Positions 20,707 to 30,247 of a DNA stretch of 64,000 nt are shown one piece after another. The stretch's first letter is position 1. Every line of letters begins with the position of its first letter. The notes below the pieces were generated by a model. It was not told the origin of the DNA. It was given only the letters and a program-made list of their open reading frames with translations, and made no database searches. Source of the stretch: Pseudoalteromonas phenolica (lineage in GTDB: Bacteria; Pseudomonadota; Gammaproteobacteria; Enterobacterales; Alteromonadaceae); contig NZ_PPSW01000026.1 of the NCBI RefSeq assembly GCF_005876835.1, forward strand, positions 49,998 through 113,997, written 5' to 3'. Made by a program: the position numbers and the translations under genes.

Positions 20707-21492
20707 TCACGCAACAGCAGCCGTTTGCTGCTCTTTACGTCTTAACATTTCACCGGCTAATGCTAAATATGCTTTTGCACCGCTTGATGCTCTATCGTAA
20801 TACATGGCTGGCGCGCCGAAACTTGGCGCTTCGGCTAAACGTACATTTCTTGGGATCACTGTACGGTATACTTTCTCACCAAAATGCTGTTTTAATTGTT
20901 CAGACACATCATTGGCAAGTCGATTACGCGGATCATACATAGTGCGTAGAATACCCTCAATCTGTAAGTTAGGGTTTACCAACTTAGCTAGCTGAGTGAT
21001 GGTATCCATTAATGCCGTCAAGCCTTCTAATGCGTAATATTCACATTGCATAGGCACTAAAACTGAGTCCGCTGCCGCCATGGCATTGACTGTCAGCATA
21101 TTCAATGAAGGCGGACAATCAATAAAAATAAATTCATACTGATCTTGAACTGCCTCTAAGGCATTTCTTAATCGTACTTCTCGAGCGAATAATTCCATTA
21201 ATTTAACTTCTGCTGCGGTAACATCACCGTTTGCAGCAATTAAATGATATTCGCCAGACGTTTCTTTGCAAATCACGTCATTGATTGGTGTTTCTTCGAT
21301 TAACAAATCGTAGATGGTGGCAACCTCACCATACTTATCAACACCACTACCCATAGTGGCGTTACCTTGTGGGTCTAAATCGATAAGTAGTACTTTGCGT
21401 TTGGTTGCGGCCATTGATGCGGCAAGGTTTACGGCGGTGGTTGTTTTACCCACGCCCCCTTTTTGGTTTGCGATTGCAATAACTTTTGCCAC
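20707..21492 (-). CDS. parA: Chromosome-partitioning ATPase ParA (Soj type)
   Basis: The 261-residue deviant-Walker ATPase has KGGVGKTTTAVNLAA at 10-24 and the later motifs DLDPQGNAT and FIDCPPSL. It has no N-terminal DNA-binding domain, so it is a chromosomal Soj-type ParA. The start is GTG, 4 bases after GAGGG. With ParB and parS it moves newly copied origins apart. Confidence 0.97.
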   Translation of the reverse strand: MAKVIAIANQKGGVGKTTTAVNLAASMAATKRKVLLIDLDPQGNATMGSGVDKYGEVATIYDLLIEETPINDVICKETSGEYHLIAANGDVTAAEVKLMELFAREVRLRNALEAVQDQYEFIFIDCPPSLNMLTVNAMAAADSVLVPMQCEYYALEGLTALMDTITQLAKLVNPNLQIEGILRTMYDPRNRLANDVSEQLKQHFGEKVYRTVIPRNVRLAEAPSFGAPAMYYDRASSGAKAYLALAGEMLRRKEQQTAAVA

Positions 21493-21504
21493 TTTACCCT
21501 CAAC

Positions 21505-22125
21505 TTAGTCTTTTGACAGAATAATTAAATGTCGCTCAGCATCTAATTTAGGCACATCTAAACTAATATCTTGTTCGAACTTGGTACCCGTTGGCAGGTT
21601 TTCAAGTTCTTCATCAGGAAATTGCCCTTTCAAAGCAATAAATCGACCTGAGTCATCAATTAAATGCGAACACCACTGCACCATATCTTGTAATGATGCA
21701 AATGCACGACTTAGTACCCCGTCTAATTTAACACTTGGTTGATATTCTTCAACTCGAGACTGTACTGGCGTGACATTATCTAACCCTAATGCATGTTTCA
21801 CCTGCATTAAGAAGCGCACACGCTTGCCTAAACTATCCAGTAATACAAATTGGGTATCAGGTAAAGCAATAGCAAGTACAATGCCCGGTAAGCCAGGGCC
21901 TGTACCTACATCAATATAATGCTTGCCTGTTAAGTGAGGCGCTACCACTAAACTATCCATGATATGTTTCACCATCATTTCTTTAGGATCACGTACAGAA
22001 GTTAAGTTGTAGGCTTTATTCCATTTATCAAGCAATTCGACATAAGCAACCAGTTGTTGCTGTTGTTTGTCGCTTAGCACAATATCCGTTTGTGCTAATA
22101 AAGAAGTCAGTAATGGTTGTAACAC
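21505..22125 (-). CDS. rsmG: 16S rRNA (guanine-527-N7)-methyltransferase
   Basis: The 206-residue SAM-dependent methyltransferase has the motif I loop [14 protein letters not shown]. RsmG makes m7G527 in 16S rRNA. The GTG start is supported by AAGGG 6 bases upstream. It lies between mnmG and parA, as in many bacteria. Confidence 0.96.
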   Translation of the reverse strand: MLQPLLTSLLAQTDIVLSDKQQQQLVAYVELLDKWNKAYNLTSVRDPKEMMVKHIMDSLVVAPHLTGKHYIDVGTGPGLPGIVLAIALPDTQFVLLDSLGKRVRFLMQVKHALGLDNVTPVQSRVEEYQPSVKLDGVLSRAFASLQDMVQWCSHLIDDSGRFIALKGQFPDEELENLPTGTKFEQDISLDVPKLDAERHLIILSKD

Positions 22126-22141
22126 AGTCTACCCTTGCGGC

Positions 22142-24031
22142 TTATGCTGACTTACGAAGTAAGCCCTGCTTTTTCAAATAGACTAATAATAGCGAAATCG
22201 CTGCTGGGGTGATACCAGAAATACGAGATGCTTGACCAATAGTTTGCGGTCTGGCATCAGAAAGCTTGGCAACCACTTCATTCGATAAGCCACTTACTTG
22301 GCTATAGTCGTAGTCAGCAGGAATTTGCGTTTCTTCATGACGCATCAATTTTTCGATTTCATCTTGCTGACGAGCAATATAACCTGCATATTTGGTTTGG
22401 ATCTCAACTTGCTCTAATGCTTGCCAGTTGTCTGATTCAGATCCAAGCCCTTCGATTTTATATAGATCAGCTTGTGCTACTTCAGGACGACGGATCAGAT
22501 CTTCTAAACTTGCTTCGCGCGTTAATGGCTTTTTAAGCAGCGCATTCACTTGCTCAAGTGCCGGGTGATCTTTATGGATCCAAGTACTGCGAACGCGCTG
22601 TGTTTCTTGTTCCATCACTTCGAGTTTTTCATTGAAAGCTGCCCAACGCTCATCATCAACTAAGCCTAGTTCACGACCTTTCTCTGTTAAGCGAAGATCA
22701 GCATTGTCCTCACGCAGAAGTAGACGATATTCAGCACGGCTAGTGAACATACGGTACGGTTCTTTAGTACCTAATGTAGCAAGGTCGTCAATCAGTACAC
22801 CAGTGTAAGCTTGGTCACGACGTGGTGTCCAAGCATCTTTGCCCTGTACTTGTAATGCTGCATTCATACCTGCAATCAAACCTTGTGCACCGGCTTCTTC
22901 ATAACCCGTTGTGCCATTGATCTGACCTGCGAAGAATAAGCCATTAATAAATTTAGTTTCTAAAGACTGTTTTAAATCACGCGGATCAAAGAAGTCATAT
23001 TCAATTGCATAACCAGGGCGGCAAATGTGCGCGTTTTCAAATCCTTTAATTGAACGAACAATATCTAATTGAATATCAAACGGCAGGCTTGTCGAAATGC
23101 CATTAGGATAAAGCTCATAAGAAGTCAGGCCTTCTGGCTCAACAAAGATTTGGTGTTTTTCTTTATCAGCAAAACGAACCACTTTATCTTCAATAGATGG
23201 GCAGTAACGTGGACCAATCCCTTCAATGACACCTGCATACATTGGTGAGCGATGTAAATTATCACGGATCACATCATGGGTTTTGTCATTGGTATAAGTA
23301 ATGTAACAAGGGATCTGTTGTGGGTGATCGCTCTGCTTACCCATGAAAGAGAATACCGGTGTTGGTGTATCACCCGGTTGTTCTTGCATCACGGAGAAAT
23401 CAACTGTACGGGCATCAATACGTGGTGGTGTGCCTGTTTTGAGTCTATCAACTCTGAATGGCAGTTCTCTTAAACGTTTTGCTAATGCAATTGAAGGCGG
23501 ATCGCCCGCTCTGCCACCAGAGAAATTTTCTAAACCAATGTGAATTTGACCACCTAAGAATGTACCAACAGTTAATACCACCGTTGGCGCACTAAAACGT
23601 AGACCCATTTGAGTTACTACGCCTTTAACTTGATCTTGTTCAACAATAAGATCATCGCAAGACTGTTGGAAGATTTTCAAGTTTTCTTGGTTTTGCAAAA
23701 TGTCTTGGATCGCCGCTTTATAAAGTGCGCGATCTGCTTGAGCACGTGTTGCTCTAACAGCTGGACCTTTAGACGAATTTAAAGTTCTAAATTGGATCCC
23801 GCCTTTATCGATCGCTTTGGCCATTGCACCACCAAGTGCATCGATCTCTTTTACCAGATGTCCTTTTCCGATCCCGCCAATTGCTGGATTACATGACATT
23901 TGGCCTAAAGTATCCATATTATGGGTTAACAATAGGGTATTCATGCCCATGCGTGCAGCCGCTAATGCAGCTTCAGTACCTGCATGACCGCCACCAACAA
24001 CTATTACATCAAAATGTTCATGATAAATCAT
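22142..24031 (-). CDS. mnmG: tRNA uridine-34 5-carboxymethylaminomethyl enzyme, MnmG (GidA)
   Basis: The 629-residue FAD enzyme has the dinucleotide fold [19 protein letters not shown] at its N-terminus, the two GidA signatures ([27 protein letters not shown]) and the C-terminal helical domain that binds MnmE. Together they modify wobble uridine in several tRNAs. It is the first gene after oriC on the minus strand, so replication and transcription run the same way. Confidence 0.98.
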   Translation of the reverse strand: MIYHEHFDVIVVGGGHAGTEAALAAARMGMNTLLLTHNMDTLGQMSCNPAIGGIGKGHLVKEIDALGGAMAKAIDKGGIQFRTLNSSKGPAVRATRAQADRALYKAAIQDILQNQENLKIFQQSCDDLIVEQDQVKGVVTQMGLRFSAPTVVLTVGTFLGGQIHIGLENFSGGRAGDPPSIALAKRLRELPFRVDRLKTGTPPRIDARTVDFSVMQEQPGDTPTPVFSFMGKQSDHPQQIPCYITYTNDKTHDVIRDNLHRSPMYAGVIEGIGPRYCPSIEDKVVRFADKEKHQIFVEPEGLTSYELYPNGISTSLPFDIQLDIVRSIKGFENAHICRPGYAIEYDFFDPRDLKQSLETKFINGLFFAGQINGTTGYEEAGAQGLIAGMNAALQVQGKDAWTPRRDQAYTGVLIDDLATLGTKEPYRMFTSRAEYRLLLREDNADLRLTEKGRELGLVDDERWAAFNEKLEVMEQETQRVRSTWIHKDHPALEQVNALLKKPLTREASLEDLIRRPEVAQADLYKIEGLGSESDNWQALEQVEIQTKYAGYIARQQDEIEKLMRHEETQIPADYDYSQVSGLSNEVVAKLSDARPQTIGQASRISGITPAAISLLLVYLKKQGLLRKSA

Positions 24032-24165
24032 CTACGGGATCCTACTTAAAACAACCGGTGAATTTTGAAAGGATGCGTATTCTACCTAGAAAAACTCAGA
24101 AGTGAAACGCTTAAATATTAAACAACCTAGAAAATACGAAAATGTGATCACTAAATATATATAAG

Positions 24166-24202
24166 GATCTTTTTAAAGATCTTTTATTAGATCTTATTAT
24201 TA
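24166..24202 (+). repeat. Three GATCT 13-mers, the DNA unwinding element
   Basis: GATCTTTTTAAA, GATCTTTTATTA and GATCTTATTATTA start exactly 12 bases apart. They correspond to the L, M and R 13-mers of E. coli oriC, where the strands first open. Confidence 0.88.
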
Positions 24203-24395
24203 GTGATCGTAAGATCTGTGTGTAACTCTAACTACATCTTTAAAAGCATAAACTTAGATCAGATCAATAGGTGTGAATTAGATCGGATCTTACTCGGTAT
24301 AAGCGTTGATCAAATCGGTGTTTTATTCACAGCCTCAGATCGGGAAATATTTATCCAAGGGATAAGTATGCGTAGATCAGCAGTTAGATCAGGGG

Positions 24396-24404
24396 TTATC
24401 CACA
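24396..24404 (+). promoter_or_regulatory. Consensus DnaA box (R4-like)
   Basis: TTATCCACA is a perfect consensus DnaA box, at the mioC-side end of oriC, where E. coli has its high-affinity R4 box. Confidence 0.9.
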
Positions 24405-24457
24405 ATCCGATCTAATATATGGGGATTTTGTGAATAACTTCTGTGTAAAAGATCTTT

Positions 24458-24901
24458 TTAATTATCTGCCAATTTATTGATCAAGTTTGGCAACCAAGCT
24501 AGAGCTGTATCTTCTGGCAAAGCTTCATCAAGCACATTGATCTCTAATGGTGCCAATAAAGATTGCGATCCTTTACTTTTTAATAGTGCATCACAGTTCT
24601 TTGCAGCATAGTTATATGTGTCGTAACTACTGTCACCAATTCCGACGACTGCATGTTTGAGCTGTGACAAAGCAGATTGTGCTGTGATTTGCTCAATAAA
24701 TGACAGTAAATTGTCTGGATAATCTCCAGCACCATAAGTAGAGGTTACCACCAGCCAGTTTGTCTGTTGGCAATCATCAAAGTTTGGCTGTTCATGTAAT
24801 ACGGTTTCGAAACCTTGATCTTCAAGGGCTTCTTGAAGTTGCTCAGCGACATACTCCGCTGATCCCATCTGACTACCTACAATGATGTCGACTTGCGGCA
24901 T
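24458..24901 (-). CDS. mioC: MioC-type flavodoxin
   Basis: The 147-residue protein has a flavodoxin fold with an FMN phosphate loop near the N-terminus (VGSQMGSAEYVAEQL) and the TSTYGAGDYPDNL segment. E. coli MioC is an FMN electron carrier linked to biotin synthesis; its transcription runs into oriC and can affect initiation. The same orientation is seen here. The stop codon lies next to the last GATC of oriC. Confidence 0.93.
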   Translation of the reverse strand: MPQVDIIVGSQMGSAEYVAEQLQEALEDQGFETVLHEQPNFDDCQQTNWLVVTSTYGAGDYPDNLLSFIEQITAQSALSQLKHAVVGIGDSSYDTYNYAAKNCDALLKSKGSQSLLAPLEINVLDEALPEDTALAWLPNLINKLADN

Positions 24902-25585
24902 TTAACTCATCCTATCTACTTTGAGCGGTTATCATAATGTGCCTGTGGAAGAAGTAAAGAGGGGATTTAAACTTGGGATAACTTTTAATGCCTATGAAAT
25001 CAGCGTTTTTAACTCAATTCACTGATTTATAATAAATTAATAATTTATTCCTCGTAATTCTTTCGTTGTTAATTTGTGGATAAACTGAGTGAAAGTTGCG
25101 TCTAGTTTCTTTTCTTAGGTGAGTTAACGGGCTTAAAAAGATCCTCTTTTAGATTTTTTTGGTGATATTTTAGCAATGTGGATAGCCTGCTTGTGTATAA
25201 CTCGATCTAGTTTATTGTTCTTCACTTACTTTTGGATCTAAAAAAATAAGTTTATATAATTAAATGTTCTAAAAATTATGAAAATAGATCCTGATTGGAT
25301 GATCAAAGGTCTATTTATTGCTCTGATCAAAGTGCGGTTTGCTGACTGAGCGGATCTGAGGTATGTTTTTTCTCGGTAGAGATCGCTTTTTGGTGACGTT
25401 TTTCGTCTGATTTAATTCAAGTAAGCCTTAAATGTTGGCCGTTCTGTGGCACGGCGATGAGAAGAGTTTAAGGTTTTTTGCTTAAACTGAAGTTTGGTTA
25501 TTTAATTTGATGAAATAATGGGCTGGTTTTTAGGGAAATGAGCGCCACAATAGGGGTTATGCGGCGCTTTTGAGTATGTATACCG
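24902..25585. promoter_or_regulatory. mioC upstream region with a second DnaA-box cluster
   Basis: These 684 bases hold no gene. They contain TGTGGATAA at 25075 (consensus box, reverse), TGTGGATAG at 25177 and TGTGTATAA at 25192, plus several GATC sites between about 25139 and 25383. The region is AT-rich and should carry the mioC promoter. DnaA boxes at the mioC promoter are known in E. coli. The mnmE-side end has an AGCGCC/GGCGCT hairpin (about 25539-25570), possibly the mnmE terminator. Confidence 0.6.
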
Positions 25586-26950
25586 TTACTTACCAATACA
25601 AAATGAGCTGAAGATCTTACCAAGTAGATCATCTGAGCTAAATTCACCGGTGATCTCATTTAAATGTTGTTGAGTGAGGCGTAACTCTTCGGCCAAGATC
25701 TCACCTGCTACATGCATTTCTAGCTGCGTTTGTCCGATATCTAAATGCTCGGCGGCACGCTCTAAGGCGTCTAAATGACGACGTCTTGCCATAAATCCGC
25801 CTTCAGTTGCACCGGTAAAGCCAATACATTCTTTGAGATGTTCTCGGAGTAAATCGACACCTTCGGTGCTTTTAGCACTTAAACGAAGTAGGGGATACTG
25901 ACCCGCTTTATCAAGATTTACCGCTTCATTTGAGAGATCAATTTTGTTACGTACCACAGTCACTTTCATACCATCAGGCAGTTTCTGCATGAACTCTGGC
26001 CAGATCTGCACAGGGTCGGTCTCTGTGGTATCTGTGCCATCAACCATAAATAGCACATGATCGGCTTGGCGAATTTCATCCCATGCGCGCTCAATACCGA
26101 TTTGCTCAACTTTATCTGGGCTTTCACGAAGACCTGCTGTATCAATAATATGTAGTGGCATACCATCAATGTGAATGTGCTCTCTGAGTACGTCTCGCGT
26201 GGTGCCTGCGATGTCAGTCACTATGGCCGCTTCTCGTCCTGCTAGGGCATTAAGCAGTGAAGATTTACCCGCATTAGGACGTCCAGCAATCACCACACGC
26301 ATACCTTCACGCATAATGCTGCCTTGTTTCGCTTGTTGGCGCACTTCATCCAGTTGCGTGATGATGGCTGCTAAGTCACCTGCAACTTTACCATCTGATA
26401 AAAAATCTATTTCTTCATCTGGGAAGTCGATAGCAGCTTCAACATACATACGTAGGTGAATGACTTTTTCCACCAGCGTGTGAATGTGTTTTGAGAAATC
26501 ACCTTGCAGAGAGTGTAGGGCACTTTTTGCTGCTTGCTCGCTGGTTGCATTGATCAAGTCAGCAATGGCTTCAGCTTGGGTTAAATCCATTTTATCGTTT
26601 AAGAAAGCACGCTCTGAGAATTCACCAGGTTGCGCTAAACGTACGCCTTCAATCTGACAGATTTCTTTTAACAGCATGTCTATTACAACGGGTCCACCGT
26701 GACCCTGAAGCTCTAATACGTCTTCGCCAGTGAAAGAGTGTGGGTTATTGAAGAATAGGGCAATACCTTGATCAAGCTGCGTACCCGCAAGGCTATTGAA
26801 AGAGAGGTATTCGGCATATCTAGGTTTTGGACATTTGCCTAAAATCTTTTCGGCTACTTGAGTAGATAAGCTACCCGAAACTCGGATGATGCCTACACCA
26901 CCACGACCGGGCGCGGTGGCTTGTGCGACTATGGTGTCTTGATTAATCAT
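25586..26950 (-). CDS. mnmE: tRNA modification GTPase MnmE (TrmE)
   Basis: The 454-residue GTPase starts [17 protein letters not shown] as in the family. An extra 11 codons upstream are possible but unlike known starts. The formyl-THF-binding N-domain is followed by a helical domain. The G domain has [20 protein letters not shown] and DTAGLRE, and the protein ends in CIGK, the essential C-terminal Cys motif. It works with MnmG on wobble uridine of tRNA. It is the last gene of the rpmH-rnpA-yidD-yidC-mnmE line. Confidence 0.97.
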   Translation of the reverse strand: MINQDTIVAQATAPGRGGVGIIRVSGSLSTQVAEKILGKCPKPRYAEYLSFNSLAGTQLDQGIALFFNNPHSFTGEDVLELQGHGGPVVIDMLLKEICQIEGVRLAQPGEFSERAFLNDKMDLTQAEAIADLINATSEQAAKSALHSLQGDFSKHIHTLVEKVIHLRMYVEAAIDFPDEEIDFLSDGKVAGDLAAIITQLDEVRQQAKQGSIMREGMRVVIAGRPNAGKSSLLNALAGREAAIVTDIAGTTRDVLREHIHIDGMPLHIIDTAGLRESPDKVEQIGIERAWDEIRQADHVLFMVDGTDTTETDPVQIWPEFMQKLPDGMKVTVVRNKIDLSNEAVNLDKAGQYPLLRLSAKSTEGVDLLREHLKECIGFTGATEGGFMARRRHLDALERAAEHLDIGQTQLEMHVAGEILAEELRLTQQHLNEITGEFSSDDLLGKIFSSFCIGK

Positions 26951-27054
26951 GGATTCTTTTGCTGAGCAATTACAATACTGCAATTGTACTCTAAAGCATC
27001 AGTGTCAGCCAGATTGGGCAGAGTTGAGAAATATAAGTTATCAAGGCTGAAACA

Positions 27055-27081
27055 AAAACGCCTGCAATAAGCAGGCGTTTT
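27055..27081 (-). terminator. Terminator after yidC
   Basis: AAAACGCCTGC pairs with GCAGGCGTTTT over 5 bases, with a T-run on the minus strand. It lies 21 bases past the yidC stop and partly separates mnmE. Confidence 0.85.
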
Positions 27082-27101
27082 GGAATGTTTAAAGTAGGCG
27101 A

Positions 27102-28742
27102 TTAGTCGCGAACTTTGATCCCTTGTTTTTCCATCCCACGGTAGATGTAAAGCATCTGTGCAATGGTGATCAAGTTAGATACTAACCAGTAAAGTACTAG
27201 ACCTGATGGGAATGGGAATAAGATGAAGAAGAACGTGAATACGATTGGCATGTACGTCATCATCTTTTGTTGCATAGGATCAGTCACTGTCATAGGTTGC
27301 AGCTTCTGCGTTAAGAACATACTTGCACCAAATAGAATCGGTAATACGTAGTATGGGTCTTTTGCAGATAGGTCTGTTAGCCAGAACATGAATTCAGCAT
27401 GACGTAATTCAGGTGATTCTAGGAATACATAGAATAGCGCTAAGAAAATAGGCATTTGCAGTAGTAGCGGCAAACAACCACCCATAGGGTTTACTTTCTC
27501 TTTGCGGTAAAGCTCCATTGTAGCTTGACCCATCTTTTGACGGTCATCACCATAGCGCTCTTTTAATTGCATCATCTTAGGTTGTAGCGCACGCATCTTA
27601 GCCATAGACGTGTACTGCGCTTTAGTCAGTGGGTAAAGCGCCATCTTAACTAAAATAGTGATAGCGATGATTGCCACACCCCAGTTACCGATGAAGCTAT
27701 AAAGTAGTTTTAGAAGTACAAGTAGTGGCTGAGAAATAAACCATAACCAACCGAAGTCTACTGCTAAATCTAGGTCTTCATGGATCGCTTCAAGTGCATC
27801 ACCATTTTTTGGACCTATGTATAAAGTAGAATTAATGTTACTTGTGCTGTTTGCTTGTACATTAACCGCCTCGCCTTTAATACCAATGATACCTTGGTTA
27901 TTACGCAGTAATGTGTAAACCGTGTTGTTTACAGTTTGGTCTGGTACCCACGCACTTAAGAAATAGTGCTGAATGAAAGCAATATAACCACCTTGGGTGT
28001 TTTTGTTTAAATTCGCTTCAGCCATATCTTCGAAGCTATACTTTTCGTACGGCTCTTCAGAAGTACCATAGGTTGCGCCTAAATAAGTTTGGTCAACCAT
28101 GCTGCCTTTTGGTTGCACAGTGCGCTTAACTTGCGTGTATAGTTGAACTTGGATTGGGTCAGCAGTCGTGTTGTTGACTGTGTATTCTAGTGCAACATCA
28201 TACTTACCCGCTTTGAATACATAGGTTTTTGTGTACTGAACACCTTTGTTATCAACAAAAGTCAGTGGTACACGTAACTCATCGCCTGATAGTTCATACG
28301 CTTTTTGTGGCGCGGTATAAACTGGACGACCTCCAGGCTTATCAGGGCCATGTAACCCAGTTAAGCCGCTTTGTGAAATATATTGGCGGCCTTCAAATTC
28401 ACCTAACAGTAAAAATGGTGTATCGCTGCCATGTGTTTCTGCGTGTTGTAATAACTTCGCTTCAACAACATCACCGCCTTTGGTGTCAATTTTTACATCT
28501 AGTACGTCAGTTTTAACGGTGATAACTGAACGAACTGCTTTAGTAACTGCGGCTGGTACATCGTTTTGAGTTGATGCTGGCACATCATCATCTTGCGCGA
28601 TTGATGAAGAAGGTGCAGTGACTTGTTGTGTAGTGGCACTGGTATCGGCATTCGCTTGAAGTTTTTCATTATTCCACTCTTGGAACAATAAAAACGACAC
28701 AAGCAATAAACCGATAAATAAAAACGTGCGTTGTGATTCCAT
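27102..28742 (-). CDS. yidC: Membrane protein insertase YidC
   Basis: The 546-residue protein has an N-terminal anchor (LFIGLLLVSFLLFQEW), a large periplasmic beta-sandwich domain (about 60-340) and five C-terminal helices. The insertase core includes GNWGVAIIAITILVKMALYPLT and MPIFLALFYVF. YidC inserts proteins such as the ATP synthase c subunit, alone or with Sec. It lies 8 bases after yidD. Confidence 0.97.
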   Translation of the reverse strand: MESQRTFLFIGLLLVSFLLFQEWNNEKLQANADTSATTQQVTAPSSSIAQDDDVPASTQNDVPAAVTKAVRSVITVKTDVLDVKIDTKGGDVVEAKLLQHAETHGSDTPFLLLGEFEGRQYISQSGLTGLHGPDKPGGRPVYTAPQKAYELSGDELRVPLTFVDNKGVQYTKTYVFKAGKYDVALEYTVNNTTADPIQVQLYTQVKRTVQPKGSMVDQTYLGATYGTSEEPYEKYSFEDMAEANLNKNTQGGYIAFIQHYFLSAWVPDQTVNNTVYTLLRNNQGIIGIKGEAVNVQANSTSNINSTLYIGPKNGDALEAIHEDLDLAVDFGWLWFISQPLLVLLKLLYSFIGNWGVAIIAITILVKMALYPLTKAQYTSMAKMRALQPKMMQLKERYGDDRQKMGQATMELYRKEKVNPMGGCLPLLLQMPIFLALFYVFLESPELRHAEFMFWLTDLSAKDPYYVLPILFGASMFLTQKLQPMTVTDPMQQKMMTYMPIVFTFFFILFPFPSGLVLYWLVSNLITIAQMLYIYRGMEKQGIKVRD

Positions 28743-28750
28743 AACAGCTC

Positions 28751-29044
28751 TTATTTCTCGTGTTGGTGTTTAACTTTGTTGGACTTCTCAGGTACGGGGT
28801 CATCCCCACCTGCGCTTAAAGGGTGACATTTTAATATGCGTTTGAGCGCTAACCAACTCCCTTTTATCGATCCATGACAATTAATTGCCTGAATTGCATA
28901 ACTGGAGCACGTTGGATTAAAGCGACAGTGGGGACCAAGTAACGGACTAATAAAATTTTGATAGCCTTTAATTAGCACAATTAAAGCAAGTTTCGGCAGG
29001 CTTAATAGCCATGCAAGGGTCAACTTTTTTTTAGCTTGTGCCAT
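28751..29044 (-). CDS. yidD: Membrane protein insertion efficiency factor YidD
   Basis: The 97-residue protein has the family signature [27 protein letters not shown] and the later [18 protein letters not shown]. The ATG at 29044 is preferred to a GTG two codons upstream. YidD assists YidC-dependent insertion at the inner membrane. Confidence 0.95.
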   Translation of the reverse strand: MAQAKKKLTLAWLLSLPKLALIVLIKGYQNFISPLLGPHCRFNPTCSSYAIQAINCHGSIKGSWLALKRILKCHPLSAGGDDPVPEKSNKVKHQHEK

Positions 29045-29125
29045 GGTCACGCATTGAATGTTTAAAAGGTGAGCTAAAGATACCTTAAATAGGGGGGTAA
29101 AGCTATTCAGCAGAAGTTTAATACA

Positions 29126-29554
29126 CTACTTTTGCTGAGTTTTAGCTGGTTTCTTACCTTTATAAGGACGCTTTTTGTAAGGTTTAGGTTTTGGAGCACC
29201 TGGCTTACAACGTTCATTTATTTTTAACCAAAGTTTATTAAGCTGTTTAGTTAGCTCTTCATTTGATTGTTCATCAACACCTGATTTAACCATCAATACA
29301 ATATCGATGTTATCAAGTTTATGTTGATTTAAACGAAAGCTCTCACGGGCAAGACGTTTAATGCGGTTTCTTTGAACAGCCAGTTTACAACGTTTTTTAG
29401 CAACAGTGAGACCTAGTCTTGGTTGATCAGCTTCATTTGGTTTAGCTAATAAAGTAAAGAAGGGTGTTGCTGCACGAGCAGGTTCATTGAATATGCGGGA
29501 GTAGTGCGAGGGAGTTAACAGACGTAACTCCCTGCCAAAGCTAAAGCTTTCCAC
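29126..29554 (-). CDS. rnpA: Ribonuclease P protein component
   Basis: The 142-residue basic protein has the RNR signature (RNRIKRLARESFR) that binds the P RNA, plus FGRELRLLTP at its N-terminus. The start is GTG, six bases after the rpmH stop, so translation is probably coupled. The C-terminus carries a lysine/proline-rich tail longer than in E. coli. Confidence 0.95.
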   Translation of the reverse strand: MESFSFGRELRLLTPSHYSRIFNEPARAATPFFTLLAKPNEADQPRLGLTVAKKRCKLAVQRNRIKRLARESFRLNQHKLDNIDIVLMVKSGVDEQSNEELTKQLNKLWLKINERCKPGAPKPKPYKKRPYKGKKPAKTQQK

Positions 29555-29560
29555 TAATGA

Positions 29561-29695
29561 TTAAGCAGAAAGTACTTTACGACCTTTAGCACGACGACGT
29601 GCTAAAACTTTACGGCCGTTAGCAGTAGCCATACGTGCACGGAAACCGTGAGTACGCTTACGCTTTAATACGCTAGGTTGAAAAGTTCTTTTCAT
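29561..29695 (-). CDS. rpmH: 50S ribosomal protein L34
   Basis: The 44-residue very basic protein ([36 protein letters not shown]) is unmistakable L34. It is too short for a standard reading-frame cut-off and was read directly. It is first in the operon with rnpA, diverging from dnaA. Confidence 0.98.
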   Translation of the reverse strand: MKRTFQPSVLKRKRTHGFRARMATANGRKVLARRRAKGRKVLSA

Positions 29696-30247
29696 AACAA
29701 TTCCATCCGATCGGTTAAGGTTAAAACATCCTATGCAGGTCGCGATCCTGGCACAGGTGCCATTGCGAGCGCGAGATATTAATGCCGAGGACGACGAAAG
29801 TCAATGATAATCTCATTTACAGGGCAAAATAGTTGTAAAAATAATCAACTTGATTCGCCCTATATAAAAGCGGCTGTATTATACCCGTGATCGAGATAAA
29901 AAGGATAGCAGATCTTAAAGGATCTGATCTTATTTGGGTTTTCCACAGGTCTTGGGGTCAATCTGAACAAAAGCTTGGGAAAACTTAATTTGATCACAAT
30001 TATCACGTGTGATCTTGGTTGTTTTTTGTTATGATCTATTGCTCGGTTATAAAATAAAAACCTTTATAAAACATGTGTTTAATTGTTTTTATCAACAAGA
30101 TCCTAGTTTTTGCAAAAGTCAATATTGAAGTTGTGGATAAGATCAATTCATAATACCCGGCTTCCACTTATATTTTGTGATAATAATTAATCAATTCTTG
30201 TACTCTTTACTATGTACGGGAATATTAACCCATTGGAGTTGTTCAGC
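29696..30247. promoter_or_regulatory. rpmH-dnaA divergent control region
   Basis: These 552 bases hold no gene. A minus-strand TATAAT (29878-29883) probably serves rpmH. A near-consensus DnaA box TTTTCCACA lies at 29939, and about eight GATC sites are spread between the two promoters. An AT-rich run follows before the dnaA promoter at 30125. GATC-rich dnaA promoters are a known site of SeqA control in E. coli. Confidence 0.6.
30125..30154 (+). promoter_or_regulatory. dnaA promoter with a DnaA box in the spacer
   Basis: TTGAAG and CATAAT are 18 bases apart. The consensus DnaA box TGTGGATAA (30132-30140) and a GATC lie between them. DnaA bound there would block polymerase, fitting autorepression. 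Confidence 0.6.

Larger units (their letters stand above)
24120..24440. other. Chromosomal replication origin oriC
   Basis: The region between mnmG and mioC has E. coli-type oriC structure. Three AT-rich 13-mer-like repeats start at 24166, 24178 and 24190. DnaA boxes follow: TTATTCACA at 24323, TTATCCAAG at 24351, TTATCCACA at 24396, and TGTGAATAA (reverse) at 24429. Weaker ones are at 24217 and 24272. Sixteen GATC sites fall between 24146 and 24451, against roughly one expected by chance, implying Dam methylation and SeqA control. The layout (unwinding element on the mnmG side, consensus box near mioC) matches E. coli. Confidence 0.95.

Noticed and set aside
29939..30154. Second replication origin at dnaA
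   Set aside because: Only one or two DnaA boxes and no 13-mer array; it fits a dnaA promoter, while the full origin is at 24120.
30212..30247. Upstream ATG start for dnaA
   Set aside because: It adds 12 residues absent from the family and would contain the ribosome site of the GTG start.
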